A stretch of DNA of 64,000 bases from an uncultured Prevotellaceae bacterium. Its GTDB lineage: Bacteria; Bacteroidota; Bacteroidia; Bacteroidales; Bacteroidaceae. The stretch is from assembly GCA_900314985.1 (NCBI GenBank), contig OMXL01000024.1:1-64000 (forward strand), read 5' to 3'. The translations under genes were made by a program, and so were the position numbers. The notes below the pieces were generated by a model. That model was not told the origin of the DNA. It saw only the letters and a program-made list of their open reading frames with translations, and made no database searches. Of the stretch, positions 44,821 to 53,066 are shown piece after piece (position 1 is the stretch's first letter; each line of letters opens with the position of its first letter).

Positions 44821-46671
44821 ATGAAAAATCTAAATAAAATAGCAACTGCTTTCTGCGCAGCAGCCTTAGGAATGCTTACGCTCACAGGCTGTGAGGGCAG
44901 CGAATTATACTCCATTGGTGCACCCGACTGGATTTCTGATAAAGCCGACTCTATAGCAGCAGCAAAAGCAGCAAAAGTAGTAACCCTGATTCCAACACCA
45001 GAAGTACTTGGTGCTGAAGATAATTCACAGGATTGGTGGTCTGTCTTTACTGACGACGTACAACTTGAGCAAGGTAAGACCTACCAGATTCCCTTGACGA
45101 ACTATGGTGGTGCCAGCAACTGGAATAACTTTGTCATTATTCTGAGAAATGCTGCAAAAGACTATGAGTATGCTGTACTTCGCGCTGACAACTGGGGCTG
45201 GGGTACTGGCTACACAGGCGAAGAGAGTGCAGGTCACTTCGACAAGAGTATGGAGTCTGACAGCCGCGACTGGGGCGCATGGGCTAAAGCCATGAGCAGA
45301 GCACAGTGCATGATAACAGTGATTCCCAATCCTACTACCGTTGACGTTAAGATTACAATGGTAGGTGCCAATGGTGTAAGCTACTCGCAAAACTATCTGA
45401 ACGTTGACATCAACAACAGTCCTGAGGATCTCTATCTGTCATTCACTGTTGATCATAGCCACATTGTCTTCGGTGTACCTGTTGACATTCCCGATAGCAA
45501 TCCCGCATCGTTGAAGCTGAATGGTTTACCTTCTAAGGCACTCCTTGGCACCACTTTCGACGAAGCAATAGCCAATCTCACCGCTGAGATTACCTTTGAA
45601 GATGGTATGACAAAGACTGTCGGTATTGATGAGTTAGAGCTACAAGTCATTCCCGATTTTGAAACACTTGGTACAAAGACTTTGGTGGCTGTCTACAACA
45701 AAACCTTCAAGGGAGAAGCTGCAGTTAAGCCAGTTATCGGTACCACGACCATCAACATTGTCGACAAAATGTTCACATGCATTGGTAAGACTGATAACAG
45801 CAGTGGCTTCCGTGAGGAGAAAAGCGAGAACTTCAAGGTTGCTCCTGGTGAGACTTATGTCCACTTCTTCACCAACTATACCAATGGTGCAGAAAACTGG
45901 AACAACTTCATCATCACACTCTGCAAAGCCGATGGCACTGAGTATGGTTTCGTACGTGCAGACAACTGGGGAATAGGTGACTGCTACTGGGATGGCTGTC
46001 AGTCATGCAATTGGGATTGGACTAACTTTAAGTCTATTTTAAATGGTGCAAAGGTGACAACGTACGTTACCAACAATGGTGATGGTACTGCTGACGTGAA
46101 GGCTGTAGTTCTCGGTTCTGATGGTAACACCTACACACAGAGCTATACTGGACTGAAGAACATCGACGCCAACGACTTCTGCTTCAACTTAAGTATGGAG
46201 AAAGCACATCTTGAGTTCGATAAGGTTATTGGTGCAGAAGACAACTCCAGTGCATTCCGTGCAGATGCTACTGACTTTATTGCCGTTCCTGCCGGAAGGA
46301 CAATTGTCAACCGTTTCATCAACTACACCAATGGTGCAGAAAACTGGAACAACTTCATCATCACCCTCTACAAGGCTGATGGTACCGAATACGGTTTCGT
46401 ACGCGCAGACAACTGGGGAATCGGCGACTGCTACTGGGATGGCTGTCAGACATGCGATTGGGATTGGACGAACTTTAAGACCAATATCAATGAAGCAAAG
46501 GTGACTACCTACATTACCAATAACGGTGATGGTACTGCTGACGTGAAAGCTGTTGCAGTTTGCTCTAATGGTAACACCTATACCCAGAATTATAAAGGTT
46601 TGAAGAACATTGATGCCAATGACTTCGGATTCAGACTAAGTATGGAGAAGGCTCACCTTGTATTCGAGTAA
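44821..46671 (+). CDS. Putative surface glycan-binding lipoprotein, three related modules
   Basis: 616 residues. The lipoprotein signal is MLTLTGC (Cys about 24). Module 1 (about 60-225) starts LGAEDNSQDWWSVFTDDVQL. A bacterial Ig-like domain (about 228-315, with LPSKALLGTTFDEAIANLTA) comes next. Modules 2 and 3 (about 320-460 and 470-616) are near-duplicates sharing FRADNWGIGDCYWDGCQ-type words, NYTNGAENWNNFIITL and ITNNGDGTADVKAV. The position after susD is where surface glycan-binding proteins are encoded. The aromatic-rich modules resemble those of the 48539-49777 product. I do not recognise a named CBM family. Confidence 0.7.
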   Translation: MKNLNKIATAFCAAALGMLTLTGCEGSELYSIGAPDWISDKADSIAAAKAAKVVTLIPTPEVLGAEDNSQDWWSVFTDDVQLEQGKTYQIPLTNYGGASNWNNFVIILRNAAKDYEYAVLRADNWGWGTGYTGEESAGHFDKSMESDSRDWGAWAKAMSRAQCMITVIPNPTTVDVKITMVGANGVSYSQNYLNVDINNSPEDLYLSFTVDHSHIVFGVPVDIPDSNPASLKLNGLPSKALLGTTFDEAIANLTAEITFEDGMTKTVGIDELELQVIPDFETLGTKTLVAVYNKTFKGEAAVKPVIGTTTINIVDKMFTCIGKTDNSSGFREEKSENFKVAPGETYVHFFTNYTNGAENWNNFIITLCKADGTEYGFVRADNWGIGDCYWDGCQSCNWDWTNFKSILNGAKVTTYVTNNGDGTADVKAVVLGSDGNTYTQSYTGLKNIDANDFCFNLSMEKAHLEFDKVIGAEDNSSAFRADATDFIAVPAGRTIVNRFINYTNGAENWNNFIITLYKADGTEYGFVRADNWGIGDCYWDGCQTCDWDWTNFKTNINEAKVTTYITNNGDGTADVKAVAVCSNGNTYTQNYKGLKNIDANDFGFRLSMEKAHLVFE

Positions 46672-46706
46672 TCAATTGAAAGAACATTCTAAAAAGACAA
46701 GTAATT

Positions 46707-48440
46707 ATGAACAAGAATAATATGAAATACTGGATGATGGGAATTGCCTGTGTAGGCATGCTGTCCACAGTCACAAGCTGTAAAGAGGACGAGTACCCTG
46801 ACAACTCTATTCCCACACCACCAGCAGCTATTGCTCCCACAGAACCTACTACTCAGGTTCTGTGGCCCAGCAACCTGCAGCGCGTCAGCGTTCACGACCC
46901 CAGCGTAGTCTATGACCCCTCTTCTTGGTCATTCTACATCTTCGGTTCACACCGTGCCTATGCCAAGTCACCCAACCTGATGACATGGACAGCTGTAGCA
47001 GTGCCCTGGGGTGCTGATGGCGTCACTGGCGTTGGCAACGACGTTGCCTTCGTAAAACCCGAAGTCACCAAGGTAAAGAAAGGTGGCGCAGATGTCGACA
47101 TGCCTGCATTCAACGCGTTTGAGTGGTCGGGCACAGCCAATCCAGACTGGAGCGTTGACGGCAACATGTGGGCTCCTGACGTGGTTTACAACAAGGAGAT
47201 GAAGAAGTGGTGCATGTACCTCAGCATCAATGGTGACAGCTGGTATTCCAGCATCATCATGCTGACCTCCGACTTCATCGTAGGTCCTTACACCTATCAG
47301 GCTCCTGTTGTTATCAGTGGCTTCAAGTCTGGCGATACCTACAAGAAGACCGACCTCGAGATTGTTCTTGGTGCTCAGGAGTCGCTGCCCAGCCGCTATG
47401 CTCCCAGCGATAACTATGGCAACCACTGGCCTAACGCCATCGACCCCTGCGTGTTCTACGACGAACAGGGCAAGTTGTGGATGTCTTACGGTTCATGGAG
47501 TGGTGGTATCTTTATGTTGGAGTTGGACGAGAAGACCGGTCTGCGCGACTACGACGTGACTTATGCTGAGAGCGAGACTTCTGATCCTTACTTCGGTAAG
47601 AAGATTGCCGGCGGTCACTATGCTTCTGGCGAGGCCAGCTATATTGAGTACATTGGTGGTTACTACTATCTGTTCATGAGCTACGGCGGACTGGCAGCAG
47701 GTGGTGTTCCCACAGACTACAACAATGGTGGTTACCAGATGCGCGTGTTCCGTTCAGAGAATCCCGACGGACCATACCTTGACAGCAAGAATGCCAACGC
47801 TATCTTCACCAGCTATGCACTGAACTTCGGTCCTAGCGAGAACGATGGCAACCGTGGCGTCAACATCTTCGGTGCTTATGACTGGTCAAGCAGTGATATC
47901 CAGGCTTCTGGTGCATGGGCAGAGCGCTCACAGGGTCACAACTCTGTCATTGCCGCTCCCGACGGCCGTGCCTACCTGGTTTACCACTCTCGCTTCCAGG
48001 AGCAGGGTGAAGGTCATGCAGTACGTGTACACCAGCTCTTCCAGAATGTTGACGGATGGCTCGTTGCTGCTCCGTTCGAGTACACTGGCGAGTTGGCTAA
48101 GTCTGCCGACATCGCTGCTAAGCAGCTGATTGCTACTGACCAGATTGCAGGCAACTACAAGCTGTTGGCTCACCCCTATGCGCTCGACCACACCAAGAAG
48201 GAAGTGGCTGTTCCTGTTGACATTACGCTCAATGCTGACGGCACTGTCACTGGTACCGGTACTGGCACATGGACCAACACCGAGGGCAAGTCTTACTTCA
48301 CCATCAAGTTGGGTGGTGACGAATACAAGGGTGTCATGGTTCTCCAGACCTTAGAGCCCACCAACAAGCAGGTACCCGCCTTCACTTGTCTGAACCAGGC
48401 AACAGGTATCACCGTCTGGGGTTACAAGGTTACTGAATAA
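46707..48440 (+). CDS. GH43 arabinanase-like lipoprotein
   Basis: 577 residues with a lipoprotein signal (STVTSC, Cys near 25), so probably surface-exposed. The five-bladed GH43 propeller has its likely catalytic residues in SVHDPSVVYD (base Asp, ~64), NAIDPCVFYDEQGKLW (Asp ~246) and GEASYIEYIGGYYYL (acid Glu ~309). A C-terminal beta domain (about 480-577, LAHPYALDHTKKEVAVPVDI, TCLNQATGITVWGYKV) resembles that of extracellular endo-arabinanases such as B. subtilis Abn2. Expected role: first cut of arabinan at the cell surface. Other arabinose- or xylose-containing glycans are possible. Confidence 0.82.
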   Translation: MNKNNMKYWMMGIACVGMLSTVTSCKEDEYPDNSIPTPPAAIAPTEPTTQVLWPSNLQRVSVHDPSVVYDPSSWSFYIFGSHRAYAKSPNLMTWTAVAVPWGADGVTGVGNDVAFVKPEVTKVKKGGADVDMPAFNAFEWSGTANPDWSVDGNMWAPDVVYNKEMKKWCMYLSINGDSWYSSIIMLTSDFIVGPYTYQAPVVISGFKSGDTYKKTDLEIVLGAQESLPSRYAPSDNYGNHWPNAIDPCVFYDEQGKLWMSYGSWSGGIFMLELDEKTGLRDYDVTYAESETSDPYFGKKIAGGHYASGEASYIEYIGGYYYLFMSYGGLAAGGVPTDYNNGGYQMRVFRSENPDGPYLDSKNANAIFTSYALNFGPSENDGNRGVNIFGAYDWSSSDIQASGAWAERSQGHNSVIAAPDGRAYLVYHSRFQEQGEGHAVRVHQLFQNVDGWLVAAPFEYTGELAKSADIAAKQLIATDQIAGNYKLLAHPYALDHTKKEVAVPVDITLNADGTVTGTGTGTWTNTEGKSYFTIKLGGDEYKGVMVLQTLEPTNKQVPAFTCLNQATGITVWGYKVTE

Positions 48441-48451
48441 GCAGTCTATTC

Positions 48452-48491
48452 ACCTCTCTCCTTGCTCGATGAAGTGGGCGAGGAGAGAGGT
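48452..48491 (+). terminator. Hairpin between the surface GH43 and the next gene
   Basis: ACCTCTCTCC pairs with GGAGAGAGGT, extended inward by further pairs, and acttttaaat follows. As an internal terminator it would lower expression of the distal enzymes relative to susCD. The U-tract is short. Confidence 0.6.
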
Positions 48492-48538
48492 ACTTTTAAA
48501 TAATCTTTTTATCAATAACAAACTAAAAACAAACTACA

Positions 48539-49777
48539 ATGAAGAAAATCTTTACTTTTATTACTGCTGTACTTTTTTGTACAATGGCAACGGCTGGCAC
48601 AGTAGGCAATGAGGACAACACCACAGGCTGGTGGTCGGCATTCTCCGACTACTACACCCTTGCCCCTAACAAGACGCTGAAGCTGAAGTTCACCAACTAC
48701 ACCAGCAAGGCCAACAACTGGAATAACTGGCTGGCAGTAGTGACTACCGATGCAGATCGCAATACAGATGGTTATTCAGAGTATTTTGTGCTGCGTGCCG
48801 ACAACTACGGCTGGAATAGTACCACCAATACTTTCGATAATCAGACTTGGTTTACCTCACTGACCAGCAACTACAACTGGAATACTTTCAAAGACGACAT
48901 GGATGGTTCAACGGTTAATATGACCATCAGTCGCGTAGGTGCCAGAGTGACCCTGCATGCAGATATCACTACTGTTGGTGAAGCTGACTACTATGAGGAA
49001 TTTGTGATAGACTGTGGCGATGGTACACAGAACATCCGTGCTTTCCTGACTACCGATGGCGGACACTTGGTTATCGACGACGATGCCACAACGATTGCCG
49101 ACTCTGAGAAGCCTGAGACCATCACCATTCAGGGTACCCAGATTGGTGAGACCGACTTGACCACTGGCTGGTGGAGTGCATTCTCTGACTATTACAAACT
49201 CGCAAAGAACCATGTGCTGACACTGCAATTCATCAATTATACCAACAAGGTAAACAGTTGGAACAACTGGGCATTGGCAGCTACAACGGATGCCGACCGT
49301 GGCGACACAGAAGGCGGATATAAGGAGTATTTCGTCGTTCGCGCTGACAGCTATTGCTGGGGTGCATATGGAGACTCTAATAATAACGCTGATGTTTATG
49401 TCTTGACCAACGATTACAATTGGGATACCTTCAAGAACGACATGCATGGCGCTAAGGTAAATCTTACTCTGACGCGTAACGGCGCTCAGCTGACAGCTCA
49501 CGCAGACATCACCACTACTGGTGGTACGAATTATTCCGAGAATCTGGAGGTTGCCAACTGCGACGATGGTGAGCAGAACATCCGTGCCTTCCTTGTCATT
49601 GAGGGTGGCTGTATCGACCTCCTCAGCGCACAGATTACTGGAGGCGTTGATGGTATCGAGAACGTCAAGATGAACAACAATAGCAACGGCGTGCGCTACA
49701 ACATCGCCGGACAGCATGTGACCGCTGACTACAAAGGTCTCGTTATTGAAAATGGCCGCAAGGTCTTGAAGAAGTAA
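48539..49777 (+). CDS. Small secreted protein with two copies of the PUL module
   Basis: 412 residues. The signal peptide (about 1-20) ends MATAG. Two tandem modules (about 20-185 and 195-365) each begin DNTTGWWSAFSDYY or DLTTGWWSAFSDYY. Each carries an NxWNNW word, FVLRADNYGW or FVVRADSYCW, and DDGEQNIRAFL or DGTQNIRAFL. They are related to the modules of the putative glycan-binding lipoprotein upstream. The C-terminus (NSNGVRYNIAGQHVTADYKG, NGRKVLKK) is an exported-protein tail of Prevotella type. A soluble or tail-anchored binding protein is likely. No catalytic motif is visible. Confidence 0.65.
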   Translation: MKKIFTFITAVLFCTMATAGTVGNEDNTTGWWSAFSDYYTLAPNKTLKLKFTNYTSKANNWNNWLAVVTTDADRNTDGYSEYFVLRADNYGWNSTTNTFDNQTWFTSLTSNYNWNTFKDDMDGSTVNMTISRVGARVTLHADITTVGEADYYEEFVIDCGDGTQNIRAFLTTDGGHLVIDDDATTIADSEKPETITIQGTQIGETDLTTGWWSAFSDYYKLAKNHVLTLQFINYTNKVNSWNNWALAATTDADRGDTEGGYKEYFVVRADSYCWGAYGDSNNNADVYVLTNDYNWDTFKNDMHGAKVNLTLTRNGAQLTAHADITTTGGTNYSENLEVANCDDGEQNIRAFLVIEGGCIDLLSAQITGGVDGIENVKMNNNSNGVRYNIAGQHVTADYKGLVIENGRKVLKK

Positions 49778-49787
49778 TATACACAGC

Positions 49788-50828
49788 ATGAGAAGGCTTC
49801 TATTATTTGTGATGCTGGTAATTGTCGGACAGTCGGCAATGGCTCAGGGTAATCGACACCGTATGGTGCCGATTACCACCGACACTCCCATGGCGCACGA
49901 CCCTGTCATGGCCTACGAGGATAGCACGTATCACCTCTACTGCACGGGGATAGGCATCCAGCACATGACCTCCAAGGATCTTCGTACGTGGACGGTTGAC
50001 CCTACTCCTGTGATGACGGTGATGCCCCAGTGGGCGCACGACTCCGTGCCTGGCTTCCTGCATCACGTCTGGGCACCTGACATCATCCGCTGGCATGGTC
50101 GCTGGTGGCTGGCATATAGCTGTTCTACGTTTGGCAAGAATGGTTCTGCCATTGGTCTGCTCAGCACGCCATCGCTCTCAGCACCCGTCTGGAATGATGA
50201 GGGTTGCATAGTCACCTCTCGTGAAGGGCGCGACAACTGGAATGCCATCGACCCCTGCTTCGTCATCGATGACAACGACCAGCCTTGGCTGACATGGGGC
50301 TCCTTTTGGGACGGTATCCAGATGGCTCCTCTCGACACCACGATGCATCTTAAACATCAGGCATCGGACATCAGACATCAGACATCAGAAACCATCGCTC
50401 GTCGCTATGCTCCCAGCGCCCAGAATGTGCCTGCCAATCCGACGTCGAAGCATGCGGGCACCAACGCCATCGAGGCACCCTTCATCTTCAAGCATGGAGG
50501 CTGGTACTACCTCTTTGTGTCGTGGGACTACTGCTGTCGTGGTGCTCAGAGCAACTACCGTGTTGCTGTGGGTCGCTCAAAGACCGTCGATGGTCCCTAT
50601 CTCGACCGCAATGGCATTGATATGCGCGAAGGTGGCGGTACGCTCTTCATAGAGGGCGACAAGAAGCAGTTTGAGGCTGCAGGCCACTGTGCTGTCTATC
50701 ATCTGGGCGAAGAGGACATCTTCATCTGTCATGGCTATAGCATCCAGCACAAGGGTGCCAGCATCCTTATTCAGCGCCCTATCCGTTGGACAGCAGACGC
50801 TTGGCCCGTTTTAGTGAAAAGTAAATAG
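49788..50828 (+). CDS. GH43 arabinanase-type glycosidase
   Basis: 346 residues with a signal peptide (to MAQ, ~20). GH43 catalytic positions: PMAHDPVMAY (Asp ~38), NWNAIDPCFVIDD (Asp ~155) and NAIEAPFIFKHGGWYYL (Glu ~228). HHVWAPDIIRWHGRWWLAYS is the expected blade-1 region of arabinanases. The layout best matches endo- or exo-1,5-alpha-arabinanases. An in-frame insertion of about 12 residues (KHQASDIRHQTS) is encoded by the heptamer array at 50354-50388. It lies next to the catalytic blades, not in a catalytic motif. Confidence 0.85.
   Translation: MRRLLLFVMLVIVGQSAMAQGNRHRMVPITTDTPMAHDPVMAYEDSTYHLYCTGIGIQHMTSKDLRTWTVDPTPVMTVMPQWAHDSVPGFLHHVWAPDIIRWHGRWWLAYSCSTFGKNGSAIGLLSTPSLSAPVWNDEGCIVTSREGRDNWNAIDPCFVIDDNDQPWLTWGSFWDGIQMAPLDTTMHLKHQASDIRHQTSETIARRYAPSAQNVPANPTSKHAGTNAIEAPFIFKHGGWYYLFVSWDYCCRGAQSNYRVAVGRSKTVDGPYLDRNGIDMREGGGTLFIEGDKKQFEAAGHCAVYHLGEEDIFICHGYSIQHKGASILIQRPIRWTADAWPVLVKSK
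50354..50388. repeat. Five-copy heptamer array inside the GH43 gene
   Basis: Units acatcag, gcatcgg, acatcag, acatcag and acatcag. The array is inside the coding frame and encodes a short polar insertion. Changing the copy number by one or two would shift the frame. Confidence 0.85.
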
Positions 50829-50837
50829 TTTAGAGTG

Positions 50838-52976
50838 ATGCGCCGTATCGTCATTTTATCATTTATCATTTGTCATTTATCATTTAGCGACGCCTTCGCA
50901 CAGAGTTGGACGGCAGATAATGGCAATGGCACCTATACCAACCCATTGTTCTACGACGAGTTCTCCGATCCCGACATCCTGAGGGTGGGCGATGACTATT
51001 ATCTGGCAGGTACCACAATGCACTCGGTGCCTGGCCTCGTCATTCTCCACTCTAAGGACTTGGTCAACTGGGAGAACATCTCGTATTGCTTCGACCGCTT
51101 CGACTTCGACGACGATGCCTTCTCCTTGAAGAACCACCAGGAGATCTACGGTCAGGGCATCTGGGCGCCAGCCATCCGCTATGCCAACGGACAGTTCTAC
51201 ATTTTCTCGAACGTCAACGGCAAGGGCTTGCAGTGTTATACCTCCAAAGACATTCGTGGTCCTTGGAAGCACCATAACATGCAGGGACGCATCTACGACC
51301 TCTCCGTACTCTTCGACGACGATGGCAAGATCTACGCCATTCATGGCTATGGTGAGGTGAAATGTACAGAGCTGAAGGCAGACATGAGTGGTCCTATCGA
51401 GGCTACCGAGCGCGTCATCATTCCTGAGGGCAATGCTGTGGGCGAGGGTCACCACATGTATAAGATAGGTGGCATGTACTACCTCATTTCTACCGATTAC
51501 AAGCCCAACGGTCGTACACTCTGTTCGCGTGCCAAGAGCATCTGGGGCCCCTATGAGACCATCACCATTACGGCTGACGAGACCTTCGGCTATCATGCTG
51601 CCCCATTGACGCAGATTCCCAGCGACGTGAAGTATCGCATTGGCGAGGATGGTACGCGCTTTGCCATTCCCACTGTCGATGAGGATGCTACGGCATGCAG
51701 CAACATCCACCAAGGTGGCATCGTTGAAGACCAGAGCGGACAGTGGTGGGCTTTGCTCATGATGGACTTCCACTCCATCGGTCGCACGGTGACGCTGGCT
51801 CCCATCACATGGAAAGACGGCTGGCCCATGCTGGGTCTGGAGGGTAACCTTGGTCATGCGCCCCGTACGTGGCTCAAACCCAATGTGGCGTCTGTGGCTC
51901 CTCATGCTCCCTATAACCGTAATGATAACTTCGACTATCCTCCTTCCTCTTTCCACTTTCCTCTTTCCACTAAACTCAATCCCATCTGGCAATGGAACCA
52001 CAATCCTGACGACACCAAGTGGAGCATAAAGAACGGGCGTCTGCGCCTGCAGTCGATGCCTGCCGAACAGCTGATGTGGGCTCGCAATACGCTCACCCAG
52101 CGTGTCATTGGTCCTACGTCTATCACCACCGTCGAGCTCTACACCAAGGGTATGAAGGATGGCGACATCTGTGGACTGGGCAATATCAATGTGCCTTGCT
52201 CGTGGATAGGGGTGAGCCTCCCCCTATCCCCCTCCAAAAAGAGGGGGAACACCTATCGCCTTCGTTGTTTTGAGCAACTCACCAACGATACCGTAGATAT
52301 AGATGTGGAATTACCGCAGAATAAACTGTGGCTTCGCTGCATAGGCGACTACGACAACGACCAGGCGCAATATGCCTATTCGCTGGATGGTGTCAACTTC
52401 CAGACGCTGGGTCGCATGATGCCGCTGTCTTACCAGCTCGTCACCTTCCAAGGTTCGCGTCACGCCCTCTTCGCCTTCAATCACAAGGGCAAGCAGGGTG
52501 GCTATGCGGAGTTCGACAACTTCACCGTCGTGGAACCTAAGGCTGACCGCAGCCAGAATATCCCTTACGGCAAGACATTCCGTATCATCAACAAGGCCAC
52601 GGGTCGTCCTGCTATTGCCTTGGAGCATGGCTTATTGTACGATACTCATGCTGAAGATAATAGTAAGCAGACTCGTTTCCATCTCATCGACCGTGGACAG
52701 GGACAGGTCATTCTGCAATGCCTCGACGGACGCTATGTGTTCTGCTCAGGCTATGGACTGGCTGGCGATGTCCGCTTGACCACAGACATCTCTAAGGCTG
52801 AGGTCTTTATGTGGCAGGACTATCTCGACCACGACTTCATGCTCCTGTCTATGCGCACCCACCGCTATGTAGGCAAGAGTCCCACTACGGGCAGTCCTTA
52901 TTCTATGGACTTTACGGGTGCCGATCCTGCACGTCGCAATGGTGCCGTATTCCGTTGGGAAGAAACACCTCTTTAG
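50838..52976 (+). CDS. GH43 arabinofuranosidase/xylosidase with C-terminal beta domains
   Basis: About 712 residues. I start at the ATG at 50838; a GTG lies one codon upstream. The signal peptide core is encoded by heptamer repeats (50850-50885) and ends DAFAQ. The GH43 domain starts with NPLFYDEFSDPDILRVGDDY (base Asp in SDPD), with WAPAIRYANGQFYIFSNVNG, RIYDLSVLFDDDGKIYAIHG and GNAVGEGHHMYKIGGMYYLI (probable acid Glu). A C-terminal concanavalin-like domain (QWNHNPDDTKWSIKNGRLRL ... FAFNHKGKQGGYAEFDNFTV) and a further ~130 residues follow. This fits GH43 subfamily 12-type exo-enzymes. Two more repeat-derived insertions are at 51940-51974 and 52213-52250. Confidence 0.82.
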   Translation: MRRIVILSFIICHLSFSDAFAQSWTADNGNGTYTNPLFYDEFSDPDILRVGDDYYLAGTTMHSVPGLVILHSKDLVNWENISYCFDRFDFDDDAFSLKNHQEIYGQGIWAPAIRYANGQFYIFSNVNGKGLQCYTSKDIRGPWKHHNMQGRIYDLSVLFDDDGKIYAIHGYGEVKCTELKADMSGPIEATERVIIPEGNAVGEGHHMYKIGGMYYLISTDYKPNGRTLCSRAKSIWGPYETITITADETFGYHAAPLTQIPSDVKYRIGEDGTRFAIPTVDEDATACSNIHQGGIVEDQSGQWWALLMMDFHSIGRTVTLAPITWKDGWPMLGLEGNLGHAPRTWLKPNVASVAPHAPYNRNDNFDYPPSSFHFPLSTKLNPIWQWNHNPDDTKWSIKNGRLRLQSMPAEQLMWARNTLTQRVIGPTSITTVELYTKGMKDGDICGLGNINVPCSWIGVSLPLSPSKKRGNTYRLRCFEQLTNDTVDIDVELPQNKLWLRCIGDYDNDQAQYAYSLDGVNFQTLGRMMPLSYQLVTFQGSRHALFAFNHKGKQGGYAEFDNFTVVEPKADRSQNIPYGKTFRIINKATGRPAIALEHGLLYDTHAEDNSKQTRFHLIDRGQGQVILQCLDGRYVFCSGYGLAGDVRLTTDISKAEVFMWQDYLDHDFMLLSMRTHRYVGKSPTTGSPYSMDFTGADPARRNGAVFRWEETPL
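50850..50885. repeat. Heptamer array encoding the signal peptide core of the GH43 enzyme
   Basis: Five NTCATTT units (gtcattt, one extra t, then atcattt, atcattt, gtcattt, atcattt) encode the residues VILSFIICHLSF, the hydrophobic core of the signal peptide. Confidence 0.9.
51940..51974. repeat. Heptamer array inside the GH43 gene (CTCTTTC type)
   Basis: Units ctccttc, ctctttc, cactttc, ctctttc and cactaaa in frame encode about PPSSFHFPLSTK, at the linker between the GH43 propeller and the C-terminal beta domain. Confidence 0.8.
52213..52250. repeat. G/C-tract element with 8-bp hairpin inside the GH43 gene
   Basis: TCCCCCTC (52227-52234) pairs with GAGGGGGA (52241-52248) around CAAAAA, preceded by the related word CTCCCCCTA. 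In frame it encodes LPLSPSKKRGN within the C-terminal beta domain. It looks like an inserted element unrelated to the domain's fold. Confidence 0.65.
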
Positions 52977-53019
52977 TTAATAAATCATAGTTCATAGCTT
53001 AGATGTGCACATTTTTTTG

Positions 53020-53027
53020 TACTTTTG
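53020..53027 (+). promoter_or_regulatory. -7 element upstream of the GH51 gene
   Basis: TACTTTTG matches TAnnTTTG, 39 nt before the GH51 ATG. The -33 match is poor. The 90-nt gap and this element suggest the GH51 gene can be transcribed on its own as well as with the operon. Confidence 0.5.
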
Positions 53028-53066
53028 CAAAGTCAGAAAACTATAAAATATTAAAAGGATAGATAT

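Noticed and set aside
52981..53006. A further heptamer array (ATCATAG, TTCATAG, CTTAGAT) before GH51
   Set aside because: Only about two units match, too few to separate from chance in AT-rich DNA.
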